Assembly (NCBI RefSeq): GCF_036855935.1
Contig: NZ_JASPFK010000001.1
Coordinates: 2,668,501-2,732,500, forward strand
Reading direction: 5' to 3'
DNA length: 64,000 nt
From: Sphingomonas sp. LR60
GTDB lineage: Bacteria > Pseudomonadota > Alphaproteobacteria > Sphingomonadales > Sphingomonadaceae
The stretch's first letter is position 1. Each line of letters starts with the position of its first letter. Below the pieces are notes generated by a model. It searched no databases. It was not told the DNA's origin and saw only the letters and a list, made by a program, of their open reading frames with translations. The position numbers and the translations under genes were made by a program. Positions 45,701 through 54,866 of the stretch are shown piece by piece.

Positions 45701-45828
45701 AGGTCGACAATCTCTTCAACAAGGCGCCGGAACCATCGCCGCAAAATGGCGTCACTTACGGGTTCAATCCTGCGCTATACGACGTTCTTGGCCGGACCTT
45801 CCGCGCCGGTGTTCGGCTTACGCTGTAA
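42763..45828 (+). CDS. TonB-dependent receptor, large (catabolic type)
   Basis: 1021 residues from the ATG at 42763. Signal region RRQAYRHMASGIAVTIAMLAGGSAHA followed by QTQTQTQ, encoded by a CAGACG microsatellite, then TonB box GDVVVTGSRITSSGF. The plug shows RTLTLLDGQRFVGANYSG and VDVVNGGASASYGSDAVAGVVNFV, close in type to the receptor at 35129. The barrel ends VLGRTFRAGVRLTL. It is followed after 148 bases and a terminator by a Tat-exported DUF5703-type hydrolase, so a polysaccharide or oligosaccharide is a plausible ligand. Confidence 0.93.
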   Translation: MIKDNRRSSRRQAYRHMASGIAVTIAMLAGGSAHAQTQTQTQTAEQASAAELPVEQAQEPATTDGDVVVTGSRITSSGFNAPTPTQVIGSADLQRLAQPNIFNAVTQLPSLQGSTGRATSVGSTSSGIQGLSSFSLRGLGAIRTLTLLDGQRFVGANYSGVPDVSQFPQLLVQRVDVVNGGASASYGSDAVAGVVNFVTDKRFTGFKANIQGSVTTYGDDAGLTAQAAWGKAYYEDRLHVAVSAEYGRQGGVPNPGFGIVGANGRDWYNSPAFIQTGVTTTPAGQPRIFYIQNAQQYQYSKFGLITSGPLQGTAFGANGQPYKFQYGSNGVPTGTGAVTGCTPSFCSGGDTSGVVGAGTSLASKLERINYYSRVGFDFAPNNEIYFTFNGSRVSSENSPNPGYAQQANLTIQCGVNNANANPFVPQSIQQACTNAGITQFQYGSALAQLGDFIEVKPVRTNLRYVVGANGKFRGLGTEWSYDAYYEYGRNYTDLHVDNMLNISRFRTAYQAIRLADGTIGCANAAARAAGCVPLNIIGDGGVTEAALNYVKPAIGPYQHTWSSQNAGAVSLNGQPVSTWAGPLSVAMGYEYRREWYRTKADPYGNGVSAENPNTSDYPADPTQNTRTGGNWYAGNYKNGTGSYNVHEGFLELDIPISNEDQIGRANLNAGVRETHYSTSGWITSWKVGATWDTPLSGLRLRGVTSRDVRAPNLSELFRTPTFANATYLDPRQPGASPTAGQFVQSPSNTIGNTALRPETSRNTTAGFVFDGRTAGFLPGFNASFDYYHIKVRGIITPFSGQSAINQCFLQNLSQFCGSFNLDIAAGPLFVNEQLFNFAQVRTNGFDIEASYRRPLSGIGLPGSFTIRGLATRTLHYTETSGLPGSIPSEQAGNNRGNVPDWKVFAIQSWDTDTLSLSVAERWFSDGVYSNEYIQCTPGSCPTPDPTGNIATIDNNRMPGALYIDLGGSYNITRNISAYFKVDNLFNKAPEPSPQNGVTYGFNPALYDVLGRTFRAGVRLTL

Positions 45829-45852
45829 GCCTCTTTCGCCTGCGTACATTTG

Positions 45853-45882
45853 GCGGCTCCCAAGCTCCGGCTTGGGAGCCGC
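45853..45882 (+). terminator. Rho-independent terminator-like hairpin
   Basis: GCGGCTCCCAAGC and GCTTGGGAGCCGC form a perfect 13-bp stem with a TCCG loop, followed by TGTTCGCTTCCTT. It ends the TonB receptor gene. Confidence 0.8.
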
Positions 45883-45976
45883 TGTTCGCTTCCTTACTGG
45901 ACTTGCGGACGCATGATCCCCGTCGTTTGTTAAGCATCTGATTGCCGCTACCTTTGGCAAGTGTCACACAGGCGAC

Positions 45977-48366
45977 GTGGACCACCTGAAGCGCCGATCG
46001 TTGAAGCAATTGGCCGCGGCGGCGATCGCGGGCGCGCCGCAATCCGCGCCGGCCGCAGCTCGGCCGTTGTCGAACGATGCCGCGGTCCGCATGTCAGCCT
46101 ATGATCCGGTGTGGACGACACCGAGCCGGCATGCCGGCGAGTCCATGCCGTGCGGCGCTGGCGATATCGGGTTGAACGTCTGGGTCGAAGACGACAACCT
46201 GTTGTTTTACGTCGCACGCAGTGGCGCATTCGACGAAACCAACAGCTACCTGAAGCTCGGCCGCGTGCGACTGCGGCTCGATCCTTCGCCATTCGGCACG
46301 GGCGCGCCCTTCGCGCAGCGGCTGAACCTGATCGACGGCGAAATCGTCGTGACGTGCGGGGAGCGATCGTCACGATCTGGGCGGATGTCGACACGCCGCT
46401 GGTCAACGTGTCGGTGCAGAGCGACACGCCGGTGGGATTGAGCGCGACGTGGGAGACGTGGCGGACGCGCGACCGCGACTATCTGCCGCCCGAGATGTCG
46501 ATGCACCGCGCGTACGACGGCGCGCCGGTCACGCCGCGCCAATATGCGGACGAGGTGACCTTCGCTGATGGCGGAATCATCGCCCTCCACCGCAATCGAC
46601 CGTCGTCCGTGTTCGACCTGCTGGTCGAGCAGCAGGGATTGACGACCGTCAAGGACAGGATCTGGAACCCGCTGGCCGGGCTCGGCTTCGGTGTGCTGCT
46701 GCACGGCGACGGGCTGGTTCCGGACGGTATCGTGCAAGGCCGCTACGCGAGCACCGACTTCACCGGCTGGCGCCTGACGAGCCGGCGACCACGGCGGCGT
46801 CATGCCCTCCGCCTCCATTGCCACGTCGCCCAGACGGATACGCGGGAGGCATGGATGCTCGGGCTGTGCCGGCTCGCCAAGCGTGCGCCCGGAGCGGAGA
46901 CATCCCGTACGCGCAGCAAGCGTTGGTGGCACGCCTTCTGGGAACGCAGCTGGATCGTCGTTCGACCCGGCCCCGCCCGACCCGACGATCCGGCCTGGCG
47001 GATCGGGCGCAATTATCAGCTTTTCCGCCACCAGCTCGGCACCAACGCGCGCGCATTCTGGCCTACCAAGTTCAATGGCGGCAACTTTACCGTCGATCCC
47101 GAATATACCGACCCGAAGCTCCGCCTCTCGCCCGATTATCGCGCCTGGGGCGGCGGCGAGTTCACCGCGCAGAACCAGCGGTTGGTGTATTGGCCGATGC
47201 TGAAGAGCGGCGACGCCGACCTGATGCGACCGCAACTCGATTTCTATCGTCGCCTGCAAGCGACCGCCGAATTGCGGACCGCGACCTATTGGGGCCACAA
47301 GGGCGCGTGCTTCGTCGAGCAGATCGAGAATTTCGGCCTTTGCTGCGGCCAGGAATGGGGCTGGCATCGTAGCTGGAACACGCCGGCGACGCGCCTTCCG
47401 GGCGTGGAGGATAGCGCCTTCGTCGACCATCTGTGGGACACGGTGCTCGAATTCTGCCTGATGATGCTCGAGGTCGGGCGCTTCACCAATGCGGATACGT
47501 CGGGCGATCTTGCGTTCATCGACAGCTGCCTCGTCTTCTTCGACCAGCATTACCGGCGGGAGCATGCTCGCGTATCGGGCAGCGAGTTGAGCGACGCCGG
47601 GAAGCTGGTGTTCTTCCCGGGAACGGCGTGCGAGACGTATAAGAACGCGACGGACTCGGCCGTGACGATCGCCGGGCTCGACGCGGTGCTCGCGGCCTTG
47701 CTCGCCTTGCCAGAGCGGATGATCGGGGCGCGCCTGCGCGCACGCTATCTCGCCATGCGCGCCACACTTCCGCCGCTGCCTGTGCGCATGATCGACGGCC
47801 GGCGCGTCCTTGCCCCCGCGCAAGCGTGGGATCGCATTCAGAATGTCGAGATCCCGCAACTCTACCCCGTCTTTCCCTATCACCAATATGGCGTCGGCCT
47901 GCCGAACCTTCAGCTTCCGATCGACACATGGCGGAACGGGGTCGACACGCCTGCGCAGAAGGACATCAAAAGCTGGCATCAGGACGCGATCTTCTGCGCG
48001 CGCCTCGGCCTGACGGAAGAGGCTGCGCAACTCACCGTGCGCAAGATGGATGACAGCGGGCGGCGGTATCCGACCTTCTGGGGCCCGGGCCATGATTGGG
48101 CGCCCGACCACAATTGGGGCGGGTCGGGGATGATCGGCCTGCAGGAGATGCTGATGCAGACGCCCGGCGACGCCATTCATCTTTTCCCGGCCTGGCCGCG
48201 TGACTGGGACGTCGACTTCCGACTTTGCGCGCCGCGTGCGACGCGGGTCGACGCCACGCTTCGCGGTGGCAAGCTGGTCAAGTTGACGGTCGAGCCCGCC
48301 TTTTCGATCGATCGCATCGTGCTGCCGCCGTGGCTTGCGGAAGAGGCGGTGGTGAGCGGGGGCTGA
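45977..48366 (+). pseudogene. Tat-exported glycoside hydrolase-like protein with DUF5703-type N-domain, frameshifted
   Basis: Starts with GTG at 45977; HLKRRSLKQLAAAAIAGAP is a Tat signal. The N-domain (YDPVWTTPSRHAGESMPCGAGDIGLNVWVEDDNLLFYVARSGAFDE in the first 90 residues) fits DUF5703. The frame breaks at a G run at 46358-46361: one extra G gives VVTCGGAIVTIWADVDTPLVNVSV. An (alpha/alpha)6-like domain follows (RIGRNYQLFRHQLGTNARAFWPTKFNGGNFT, WGWHRSWNTPATRLPG) and a C-terminal beta domain. The restored length is about 796 residues. Relatives occur in carbohydrate loci with TonB receptors; specificity is unknown. An ATG at 46091 would lose the export signal. Confidence 0.83.
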
Positions 48367-48505
48367 CGATCCGCGACATGCCACGCGAGTTCGATGACAC
48401 CACGCGCTAGTTGCTTGAATCGCGAGCGTTAGACAGGTCTGGTCGACGCCGGTACGTACCCTTCCTCAGCATTTTTCCCAGAGGCCACGGCAGGAGAGCG
48501 GCGAC

Positions 48506-50089
48506 ATGCATGCGGCGGCGGGGTTCGAGCTGATCATCGCGATGTTCCTCGTGATCGTGGGGCTGCACTATCTTGCGCGGCGACTGTCGTTGCCACCCGC
48601 CGCGGCGCTGATCGTCGGGGGCGGCGCGGTCGCGTTCGTGCCGGGTTTGCCGGGAATCACGATCGACCCCGAGCTGGTGCTCGTCTTCTTCCTGCCGCCG
48701 CTGCTGATGGACGGCGCGTGGTTCACCGCGATCGCGCCGTTTCGCCGCCATATGGCCGGCATCCTGTCGCTCGCGATCGGCGCGGTATTCTTCACGACCG
48801 CCGTGGTCGCGGTCGTCACGAAGCTGCTGCTCCCCGCGCTGCCATGGGCCGCCTCCGTCGCATTGGGTGCGATCCTGTCGCCGCCCGACGCGGTTTCGGC
48901 GCGTGCGGTGCTGCAGCAGGTCCGGCTGCCCCGACGCCTCTCGACGCTTCTAGAAGGCGAGAGCCTCCTCAACGATGCCGCCGGTCTGGTGCTGTTTCGC
49001 TTCGCGATCGCCGCGGTGCTGACCGGCACCTTCAGCCTTGGCGCGGCGACCGGCACCTTCGTGCTGCTCGTGATCGGCGGGGTGGCGGTCGGCGCGGCGA
49101 TCGCCGGGCTGTGGGTGTTGCTGCTGCGCCGGCTGGGTGACGACACGCTGATGATCGCGGCGACGATGCTCGTCTGCTGGAGCGCCTATATCGCGGGCGA
49201 ACTGCTACACGTCTCCGGGGTGATTGCCGTGGTGACCGCCGGCCTGATCTGCGGCTGGTATCAGCATGTCGTGTTCAGCGCGAGCGTCCGCATCCGCGCG
49301 CTCGCCTTCTGGCAGGTGCTGATGTTCCTGCTGGAGGCGGCAGTGTTCACGCTGATCGGTCTGTCGCTGCGCGGGCTTCTCGACCGGGTCGGCACCCCGG
49401 CCGGCATCGTCGATACGATGGCAATGCCGGTGCTGCTGATCGTCGCTGCGGTGATCGTCGCGCGGTTCGTATGGATCTTCGGCGCCGATGCGATCGTCGC
49501 GCTGCTGCGCCGTATCGGCGTGACCGTCGCGCGCCCGCTCGGTGGTCGCGCGGCGCTGGTCATGAGCTGGGCGGGGATGCGCGGAGTGGTGACGCTGGCG
49601 GTCGCGCTGTCGTTGCCCGAGACCATGCCCGCGCGCGACCTGATGCTGGTCACTGCCTTTGCAGTGATCCTTGTCACGGTGCTGGTGCAGGGCACCTCGC
49701 TCGGCTGGGTCATCCGACGCGCTCGCCCGCGCGAGGACCCGGCCACGCTGCCACCGCTCGACCTGATGTCCGCCGAGCGCGCGATGTTCGGCGCGCAACT
49801 CGACGCGGTCGAGCGTCATGCGCATGACGATCACGGGGAGCTGATCCATCCGCAGCTTCTGCGCCGCTATCGTGCGCGCGCCACCGCCGGGGAGACCTTC
49901 GAGGGCACGGCGGAGGAACGAACCCAAGCGATCGCGCGCCACTTCGACGTCATCATCGCCGCGGTGGAGGCAGGGCGCGCCGAGCTGGTGCGGCTGCATC
50001 GCACCGGACGGATCGACGACGAGACGCTCCACGATCTCGAACACGACCTTGATCTGGAGGAACTTGGCGCGATCGCCGCCAAGGGTTGA
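48506..50089 (+). CDS. CPA1-family Na+/H+ antiporter
   Basis: 527 residues. Twelve or so membrane helices cover 1-410: PPLLMDGAWFTAIAPFRRHM, the ion-binding GAILSPPDAVSARAVLQQV, EGESLLNDAAGLVLFRFA, and MSWAGMRGVVTLAVALSLP, hallmarks of the NhaP/YjcE branch. A cytosolic tail of about 110 residues (TFEGTAEERTQAIARHFDVIIAAVEAGRAELVRLHRTG) is helical and typical of bacterial YjcE-like proteins. It exchanges sodium or potassium for protons at the inner membrane. It converges with the LysR gene four bases away. Confidence 0.93.
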   Translation: MHAAAGFELIIAMFLVIVGLHYLARRLSLPPAAALIVGGGAVAFVPGLPGITIDPELVLVFFLPPLLMDGAWFTAIAPFRRHMAGILSLAIGAVFFTTAVVAVVTKLLLPALPWAASVALGAILSPPDAVSARAVLQQVRLPRRLSTLLEGESLLNDAAGLVLFRFAIAAVLTGTFSLGAATGTFVLLVIGGVAVGAAIAGLWVLLLRRLGDDTLMIAATMLVCWSAYIAGELLHVSGVIAVVTAGLICGWYQHVVFSASVRIRALAFWQVLMFLLEAAVFTLIGLSLRGLLDRVGTPAGIVDTMAMPVLLIVAAVIVARFVWIFGADAIVALLRRIGVTVARPLGGRAALVMSWAGMRGVVTLAVALSLPETMPARDLMLVTAFAVILVTVLVQGTSLGWVIRRARPREDPATLPPLDLMSAERAMFGAQLDAVERHAHDDHGELIHPQLLRRYRARATAGETFEGTAEERTQAIARHFDVIIAAVEAGRAELVRLHRTGRIDDETLHDLEHDLDLEELGAIAAKG

Positions 50090-50092
50090 CGG

Positions 50093-51016
50093 TCATTCGG
50101 ACGGGAGCGCCCAGGGAGCCTTCGCCAAGGCGAGCGCGAGATGATCGATCACCGCCTGAACGCGCACCGGCCGCAACGTGGAGGGCGGCATGACGAGGTG
50201 CAGCGCCAGCACCGGTGCGGCCCATTCCGGCATCGCCGCCTCCAGCGTACCCGCACGCAACTCGCGCCACACCAGGAATTCGGGCTGCATCGCAATGCCC
50301 TGCCCGGCCAGCAGCGCCGGGGTCAGCACGTCGGCATTGTCCGCCCACAAGGCCACCGGCGGCGTGATCGTCTCCTCGCCGAATTGCGGATGCGTCAGCC
50401 GCCACACGCCGGGATTGGCCGCCCCGCTATAGGCGAGCGCGCGATGCCGGGCGAGCTGCGCGGGATGCGTCGGCCGTCCCGCCGCTTCCCAATAGGCCGG
50501 TGACGCGACCAGCAGCAGCCGCACCGTACACAGACGCCGCGCGACCAGCGAACTGTCCTCCAGCCGTGCGATGCGGAGCGCAAGATCGAACCCGCCCGCG
50601 ACCAGATCGACGTGCCGGTCGCTCAATGCGAGGTCCAGCGTTACCTCGGGATAGGCGGCCATGAAGGCTGGCAGGATGGCGGCCATATAGCCGATCCCGA
50701 ACGACACCGGCGCGCTGATCCGTACGCGTCCCCGCGGAACCGCGGATTGCTCCTTCGCCTCGTCCTCCGCCGCCTCGCCCTCACGCAGCAGGCGGGTCGC
50801 TCGCGGCAGCACCGCGCGTCCGCCCTCGGTCAGCGCCAGGCGGCGTGAGGTCCGGTTGAGCAACGTCACACCCATTCGCGCTTCCAGTCGCGCGATCGCC
50901 TTGGAGACGGTCGGATTGGCGAGCCCCAGCTCCTGCGCGGCGCGCGCAAACGAGCCGGTTTCCGCGACCTTGGCGAAGATCGCCCATGCTTCGAGATCGG
51001 GGAGTCGACGTGTCAT
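50093..51016 (-). CDS. LysR-family transcriptional regulator
   Basis: About 307 residues from the ATG at 51016; a TTG nine bases upstream is the other option. The DNA-binding helix-turn-helix is at 4-63 (LEAWAIFAKVAETGSFARAAQELGLANPTVSKAIARLEARMGVTLLNR in two halves), and the effector domain begins near GRVRISAPVSFGIGYMAAILP. It is in the large branch that controls redox and electrophile-response genes. Divergent from the pirin gene over 104 bases, it probably regulates the pirin/hydrolase/flavin reductase group. The promoter region holds a T-n11-A-like TGG-N13-CCA palindrome at 51029-51047. Confidence 0.93.
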   Translation of the reverse strand: MTRRLPDLEAWAIFAKVAETGSFARAAQELGLANPTVSKAIARLEARMGVTLLNRTSRRLALTEGGRAVLPRATRLLREGEAAEDEAKEQSAVPRGRVRISAPVSFGIGYMAAILPAFMAAYPEVTLDLALSDRHVDLVAGGFDLALRIARLEDSSLVARRLCTVRLLLVASPAYWEAAGRPTHPAQLARHRALAYSGAANPGVWRLTHPQFGEETITPPVALWADNADVLTPALLAGQGIAMQPEFLVWRELRAGTLEAAMPEWAAPVLALHLVMPPSTLRPVRVQAVIDHLALALAKAPWALPSE

Positions 51017-51120
51017 TTTCGACAATGATGGAATGCCATACTTGCCATTTCGTCAATCCGCTTCGTGCACCATCTTGCCCTCAGCGAAACAAATGTCAGT
51101 GTCTTTCAAGGAGCTTAGAG

Positions 51121-51818
51121 ATGATCGATCGTCGCCCCTTCGCCAAACTCGGTGGTGCCAACCATGGCTGGCTGGATGCCAAGCATCACTTCTCCTTCGC
51201 GAGCTACTACGATCCGGACAATATGGGCTGGGGCCCGATCCGGGTGTGGAACGACGACACGATCGCCGCCGGCACCGGCTTCCCGCCGCATCCGCACGCC
51301 GACATGGAGATCATCACCTATGTCCGCGATGGCGCGATCACGCATCAGGACAGCCTGGGCAACACCGGGCGCACCGAAGCCGGCGACGTGCAGGTGATGA
51401 GCGCCGGGTCCGGCGTCCGCCACTCCGAATATAATCGCGAGACCGAGGCCACGCGGATCTTCCAGATCTGGATCGAGCCGAAGGTGCGTGGCGGCGAGCC
51501 GCATTGGGGCGCCAAGCCCTTCCCGAAGGGGAACGCGCCGGGCAGTTCATCGTGCTCGCCTCTGGGCTGGAAGGCGACGGCGACGTGTTGCCGATCCGCG
51601 CCGATGCCCGCGTGCTGGGCGCCACGATCAAGGCAGGCGAGACCGCCGAATATCGCCTCGGCGCCGGCCACCACGCCTATCTCGTTCCTGCCACTGGCGC
51701 GATCAACGTCAACGGCGTCCGGATCGAGGCGCGCGACGGTGCCGCGATCGCCGACGAGGCGGTGCTGACCGTCACCGCGATCGAGGATGCCGAGATCGTC
51801 CTCGTCGACGCCGCCTGA
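51121..51818 (+). pseudogene. Pirin family protein, frameshifted
   Basis: From the ATG at 51121 after CAAGGAGCTTAGAG. The N-terminal cupin has FASYYDPDNMGWGPIRVWNDD, FPPHPHADMEIITYVRDG and the metal ligands His-x-His, His and Glu of pirins (HSEYNRE). The frame breaks in the G run at 51528-51531: one extra G gives PFPKGERAGQFIVLASGLEGDG, joining the C-terminal cupin that ends DAEIVLVDAA. Restored length about 232 residues. Bacterial YhaK/pirin proteins have quercetinase-like or redox-sensing roles. Typically a LysR-controlled gene next to a flavin reductase, as here. Confidence 0.88.
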
Positions 51819-51867
51819 CCTTCCTTCCCTTTCTGTGTGCGTAGCCATCGAACCACGGAGACCGACC

Positions 51868-52695
51868 ATGCCCTTCATCACCACCGCCGACGGCACCGAG
51901 ATCTTCTACAAGGACTGGGGTCCGCGCGACGCGCAGGTCATCCATTTCCATCACGGCTGGCCACTCAGCGCGGATGACTGGGATGCGCAGATGATGTTCT
52001 TCCTCGACAAGGGCTATCGCGTGGTGGCGCACGATCGGCGCGGGCATGGTCGATCGTCGCAATCGGCGGCCGGCCACGACATGGATAGCTATGTCGCCGA
52101 CGTGATCGCGCTGACCGACGCGCTCGATCATCGGGACGCGGTCCATGTCGGCCATTCGACCGGTGGTGGTGAGGTGGCGCGCTATGTCGCCCGCGCCGCG
52201 CCCGGACGCGTCGCCAAGGCGGTGCTGGTCAGCGCGGTCGCGCCGATCATGGTGCGTACCGAACGCAATCCGGACGGCGTGCCGATCGACGTGTTCGACG
52301 ACGTCCGCCATCAAACCGCGACGAACCGCGCACAATTCTTCTACGACTTCACCCTCCCCTTCTTCGGCTACAATCGCGACGGCGCCGAGATGAAGGAAGG
52401 CGTGCGGCGCAATTGGTGGCGACAGGGGATGCAGGGCAGCGTGCTGGCGCATACGCTGGGCATCAAGGCGTTTTCAGAGACCGACTTCACCGACGATCTG
52501 AAGGCGATCTCCGTCCCGACGCTGGTCATGCACGGAGAGGACGATCAGGTCGTGCCGTTTGCGACCACCGGCAAGCTGTCCGCCGACATCGTCGCCGGCG
52601 CGGTGCTGAAGTCCTACCCCGGCTATCCGCACGGGATGCCGACCGCGCATGCCGATCAGATCAACGCCGATCTGCTGGCGTTCATCCGAGGTTGA
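51868..52695 (+). CDS. Alpha/beta hydrolase (non-heme chloroperoxidase type)
   Basis: 275 residues from the ATG at 51868. It has the perhydrolase/chloroperoxidase pattern: FHHGWPLSADDWDAQM with the oxyanion tryptophan, RVVAHDRRGHGRSSQ, nucleophile GHSTGGGEVARYVAR, acid VMHGEDDQVVPF and histidine PHGMPTAHADQIN. Cytosolic; in vivo it is more likely an esterase or lactonase than a haloperoxidase. 49 bases after the pirin gene and followed by a terminator. Confidence 0.93.
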   Translation: MPFITTADGTEIFYKDWGPRDAQVIHFHHGWPLSADDWDAQMMFFLDKGYRVVAHDRRGHGRSSQSAAGHDMDSYVADVIALTDALDHRDAVHVGHSTGGGEVARYVARAAPGRVAKAVLVSAVAPIMVRTERNPDGVPIDVFDDVRHQTATNRAQFFYDFTLPFFGYNRDGAEMKEGVRRNWWRQGMQGSVLAHTLGIKAFSETDFTDDLKAISVPTLVMHGEDDQVVPFATTGKLSADIVAGAVLKSYPGYPHGMPTAHADQINADLLAFIRG

Positions 52696-52703
52696 GCGAC
52701 GAT

Positions 52704-52733
52704 CCGGGCGGGCCGATGGTCCGCCCGGTCTTT
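52704..52733 (+). terminator. Rho-independent terminator
   Basis: CCGGGCGGGCC and GGTCCGCCCGG form an 11-bp stem (one G-T pair) around GAT, followed by TCTTT. It ends the pirin-hydrolase unit. Confidence 0.8.
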
Positions 52734-52748
52734 CAGGGGAGTGGCGCG

Positions 52749-53339
52749 ATGGCCGACCGCATTCTTATCTTCTACGGCTCCTACCGCTCGGATCGGCAGG
52801 GCATCCGGCTCGCCGACTATCTGGTGCGGACCTTTGCCGAGCGCGGTGCCGCGCCCGAATTGATCGACGCCAAGGCGATCGGGCTGCCGATGCTCGACCG
52901 GATGTACAAGGAATATCCGGCGGGTACGGCGCCGCCCGCGCTGGAGGAGCTTGCGGGCAAGATCCGCGCCGCCGACGCCTTCGTTTTCGTCACCGGCGAA
53001 TATAATTGGGGTCAGCAGCCCGGGCTGAAGAACCTGACCGATCACTTTCTAGAAGAATGGTTCTGGCGGCCCGCAGCGATCGCCAGCTATTCGGCCGGCC
53101 GGCTCGCGGGCGCGCACGCCAGCGTCGCCTGGCACGGCACGCTGACCGAGATGGGAATGGTCGTGATATCGAGCACGCTGACCGTCGGCAGCATCGGCCA
53201 CACGCTCGACGCGGACGGCAAGCCGACCGGCGACGGCGGCGTGTCGCTCGCCCGCGCCTTCCCGCGCTTCGCAGACGACCTCGCCTGGTGGACGGCGGCG
53301 GCGAGGCAGCAACGCGCGCTCGTGGCGCCACCCTATTAG
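52749..53339 (+). CDS. NADPH-dependent FMN reductase family protein
   Basis: 196 residues. The flavodoxin-like fold starts ILIFYGSYRSDRQGIRLADYL, with the phosphate-binding GSYRSDRQG loop. FVTGEYNWGQQPGLKNLTDHF is the conserved flavin loop of the family (cf. PEYN.s.pg.LKN.iD). Such proteins reduce FMN, quinones or azo compounds. GGGAGTGGCGCG precedes the ATG. It lies 15 bases after a terminator, so it may have its own promoter. It could supply reduced flavin to the LLM monooxygenase elsewhere in the window, but this is only inferred. Confidence 0.9.
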   Translation: MADRILIFYGSYRSDRQGIRLADYLVRTFAERGAAPELIDAKAIGLPMLDRMYKEYPAGTAPPALEELAGKIRAADAFVFVTGEYNWGQQPGLKNLTDHFLEEWFWRPAAIASYSAGRLAGAHASVAWHGTLTEMGMVVISSTLTVGSIGHTLDADGKPTGDGGVSLARAFPRFADDLAWWTAAARQQRALVAPPY

Positions 53340-53376
53340 GTGAGGAACGCAAGAGCCGCCAGAGGAGGCAGCGACG

Positions 53377-54039
53377 ATGAACCCCACGATCACCGCGTTC
53401 CAACGCTCACCGGACGGCGGCAAAGGGCTGGCGCGCGACACGCGTGTGCGCTGGGCGCTGGAGGAAGTCGGTCAGCCCTATGACGTCCGCCTGGTGTCCT
53501 TCGAAGCGATGAAGCAGCCAGCGCACCTCGCACGGCACCCGTTCGGCCAGATTCCGACCTATGAGGATGGCAGTCTCGTGCTGTTCGAAACCGGCGCGAT
53601 CGTCCTCCACATCGCGGAGCGTCATCCGGGTCTGTTGCCCACCGATCCCGATGCCCGGGCCCGCGCGATCATGTGGGCGATCGCGGCGCTGAACACGATC
53701 GAGCCGACCGTGCTCGATCTCACTGCCGCGCGGATTTTCGAGGCCGATCGGCCATGGGCGAAGGAACGCCTGCGGCTGGTGGAGGACCGCGCCCGCGTAC
53801 GACTGGCGCAGCTGACGGACTATCTCGGCGAGAAGCAGTGGCTGGACGGCGACTTCAGCGCGGGTGACCTGATGATGGTGTCGGTGCTGCTGCGCTTCCG
53901 CGTCACTCGCCTGCTCGACGAATTCCCGACGCTCGCCGGCTATGTCGCCCGTGGAGAGGCCAGGCCAGCCTATCGTCGCGCCTTCGCTGCGCAACTCGCG
54001 ATCAACGCGCCGCCGAGTGGAGAAGATCGCCTGGGGTGA
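53377..54039 (+). CDS. Glutathione S-transferase family protein
   Basis: 220 residues. N-terminal thioredoxin-like domain: TRVRWALEEVGQPYDVRLVSFEAM, then HPFGQIPTYEDGSLVLFETGAIVLHIAERH, including the cis-Pro glutathione-binding segment and the ES/ET motif (FETGAI). The all-helical domain ends GDFSAGDLMMVSVLLRFR. It probably conjugates electrophiles or reduces peroxides. AGAGGAGGCAGCGACG is a strong ribosome site. It follows the flavin reductase after 37 bases and probably shares its transcript. Confidence 0.92.
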   Translation: MNPTITAFQRSPDGGKGLARDTRVRWALEEVGQPYDVRLVSFEAMKQPAHLARHPFGQIPTYEDGSLVLFETGAIVLHIAERHPGLLPTDPDARARAIMWAIAALNTIEPTVLDLTAARIFEADRPWAKERLRLVEDRARVRLAQLTDYLGEKQWLDGDFSAGDLMMVSVLLRFRVTRLLDEFPTLAGYVARGEARPAYRRAFAAQLAINAPPSGEDRLG

Positions 54040-54100
54040 GGTTTTGAGCGGCTCAGGCGTTCGCCGTGCGTTGGAGCGTCAACGCAGGAGCAGCGAAACC

Positions 54101-54766
54101 ATGGCGATCAAAGCGGTTCTCTTCGACATCGACGGCACCCTCGTGGACAGCAACGACCTGCACGTCACGGCATGGCAGGCCGTGTTCCGCCAGATCGGCG
54201 CAACGTTCGACGATCAGGTGGTTCACGACCAGATCGGAAAAGGCACCGACATGCTGGTGCCGACACTGCTCCCGGACATCGACGAAGCCGAGCAGGAAAG
54301 GTTGGGCGAGGCACACGGCAGCATCTTCAAGTCGCAGTACCTGGAGCAGGTGACGCCCTTCGCCGCTGCCAGGGATCTGCTCGCAAGGGTCAAGGAGAGC
54401 GGCAGACAGGTCGTGCTGGCGTCGTCGGCTTCGTCGGATGAACTCGACCATCACCTCGATCTGCTGGATGCCCGTGAGATCGTGGACCTCTCGACCACAT
54501 CGGATGACGTCGAGAAGACCAAGCCTGCACCCGACATCTTCGCCGCCGCGCTCGAGAAGCTGTCACCGCTCGATGCCAGCGAGGTGATCGTCGTCGGCGA
54601 CACGCCTTACGACATCGAAGCGGCCGCCAAATGCGGCATCGCGGCCGTCGGCGTCCGATCGGGTAAGTTCAGCGACGAAACCCTCAAGGATGCGGGTGCG
54701 GTCGCCTTGTACGATGACGTCGCCGCCCTGCTGGCCGGGTTCGAGAACTCGCCGCTAAATGGTTGA
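54101..54766 (+). CDS. HAD-superfamily phosphatase
   Basis: 221 residues from the ATG at 54101. HAD motif I is LFDIDGTLVDSN, followed by a helical cap (HVTAWQAVFRQIGATF). Motif II is VLASSAS, motif III KTKPAPD, and motif IV VIVVGDTPYDIEAA. This is the arrangement of phosphoglycolate phosphatase or beta-phosphoglucomutase-like enzymes. The substrate is not evident. A hairpin shared with the convergent stress gene follows. Confidence 0.92.
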   Translation: MAIKAVLFDIDGTLVDSNDLHVTAWQAVFRQIGATFDDQVVHDQIGKGTDMLVPTLLPDIDEAEQERLGEAHGSIFKSQYLEQVTPFAAARDLLARVKESGRQVVLASSASSDELDHHLDLLDAREIVDLSTTSDDVEKTKPAPDIFAAALEKLSPLDASEVIVVGDTPYDIEAAAKCGIAAVGVRSGKFSDETLKDAGAVALYDDVAALLAGFENSPLNG

Positions 54767-54866
54767 TCGTGCGGGCCAAATCCGCGTCTGCGGGGCATAA
54801 GCGGCAACGATCTGCTTGTTCGCCGTCACGGCACGAACTCCGTGTGCCACACGATCAACATAAAGA

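Noticed and set aside
51029..51047. Fourth copy of the TGG-N13-CCA operator
   Set aside because: It has the core spacing and TTGCCA but lacks the TA next to the left TGG, and it lies at the LysR-pirin promoter, where a LysR-type site is expected. Chance or a different regulator is more likely.
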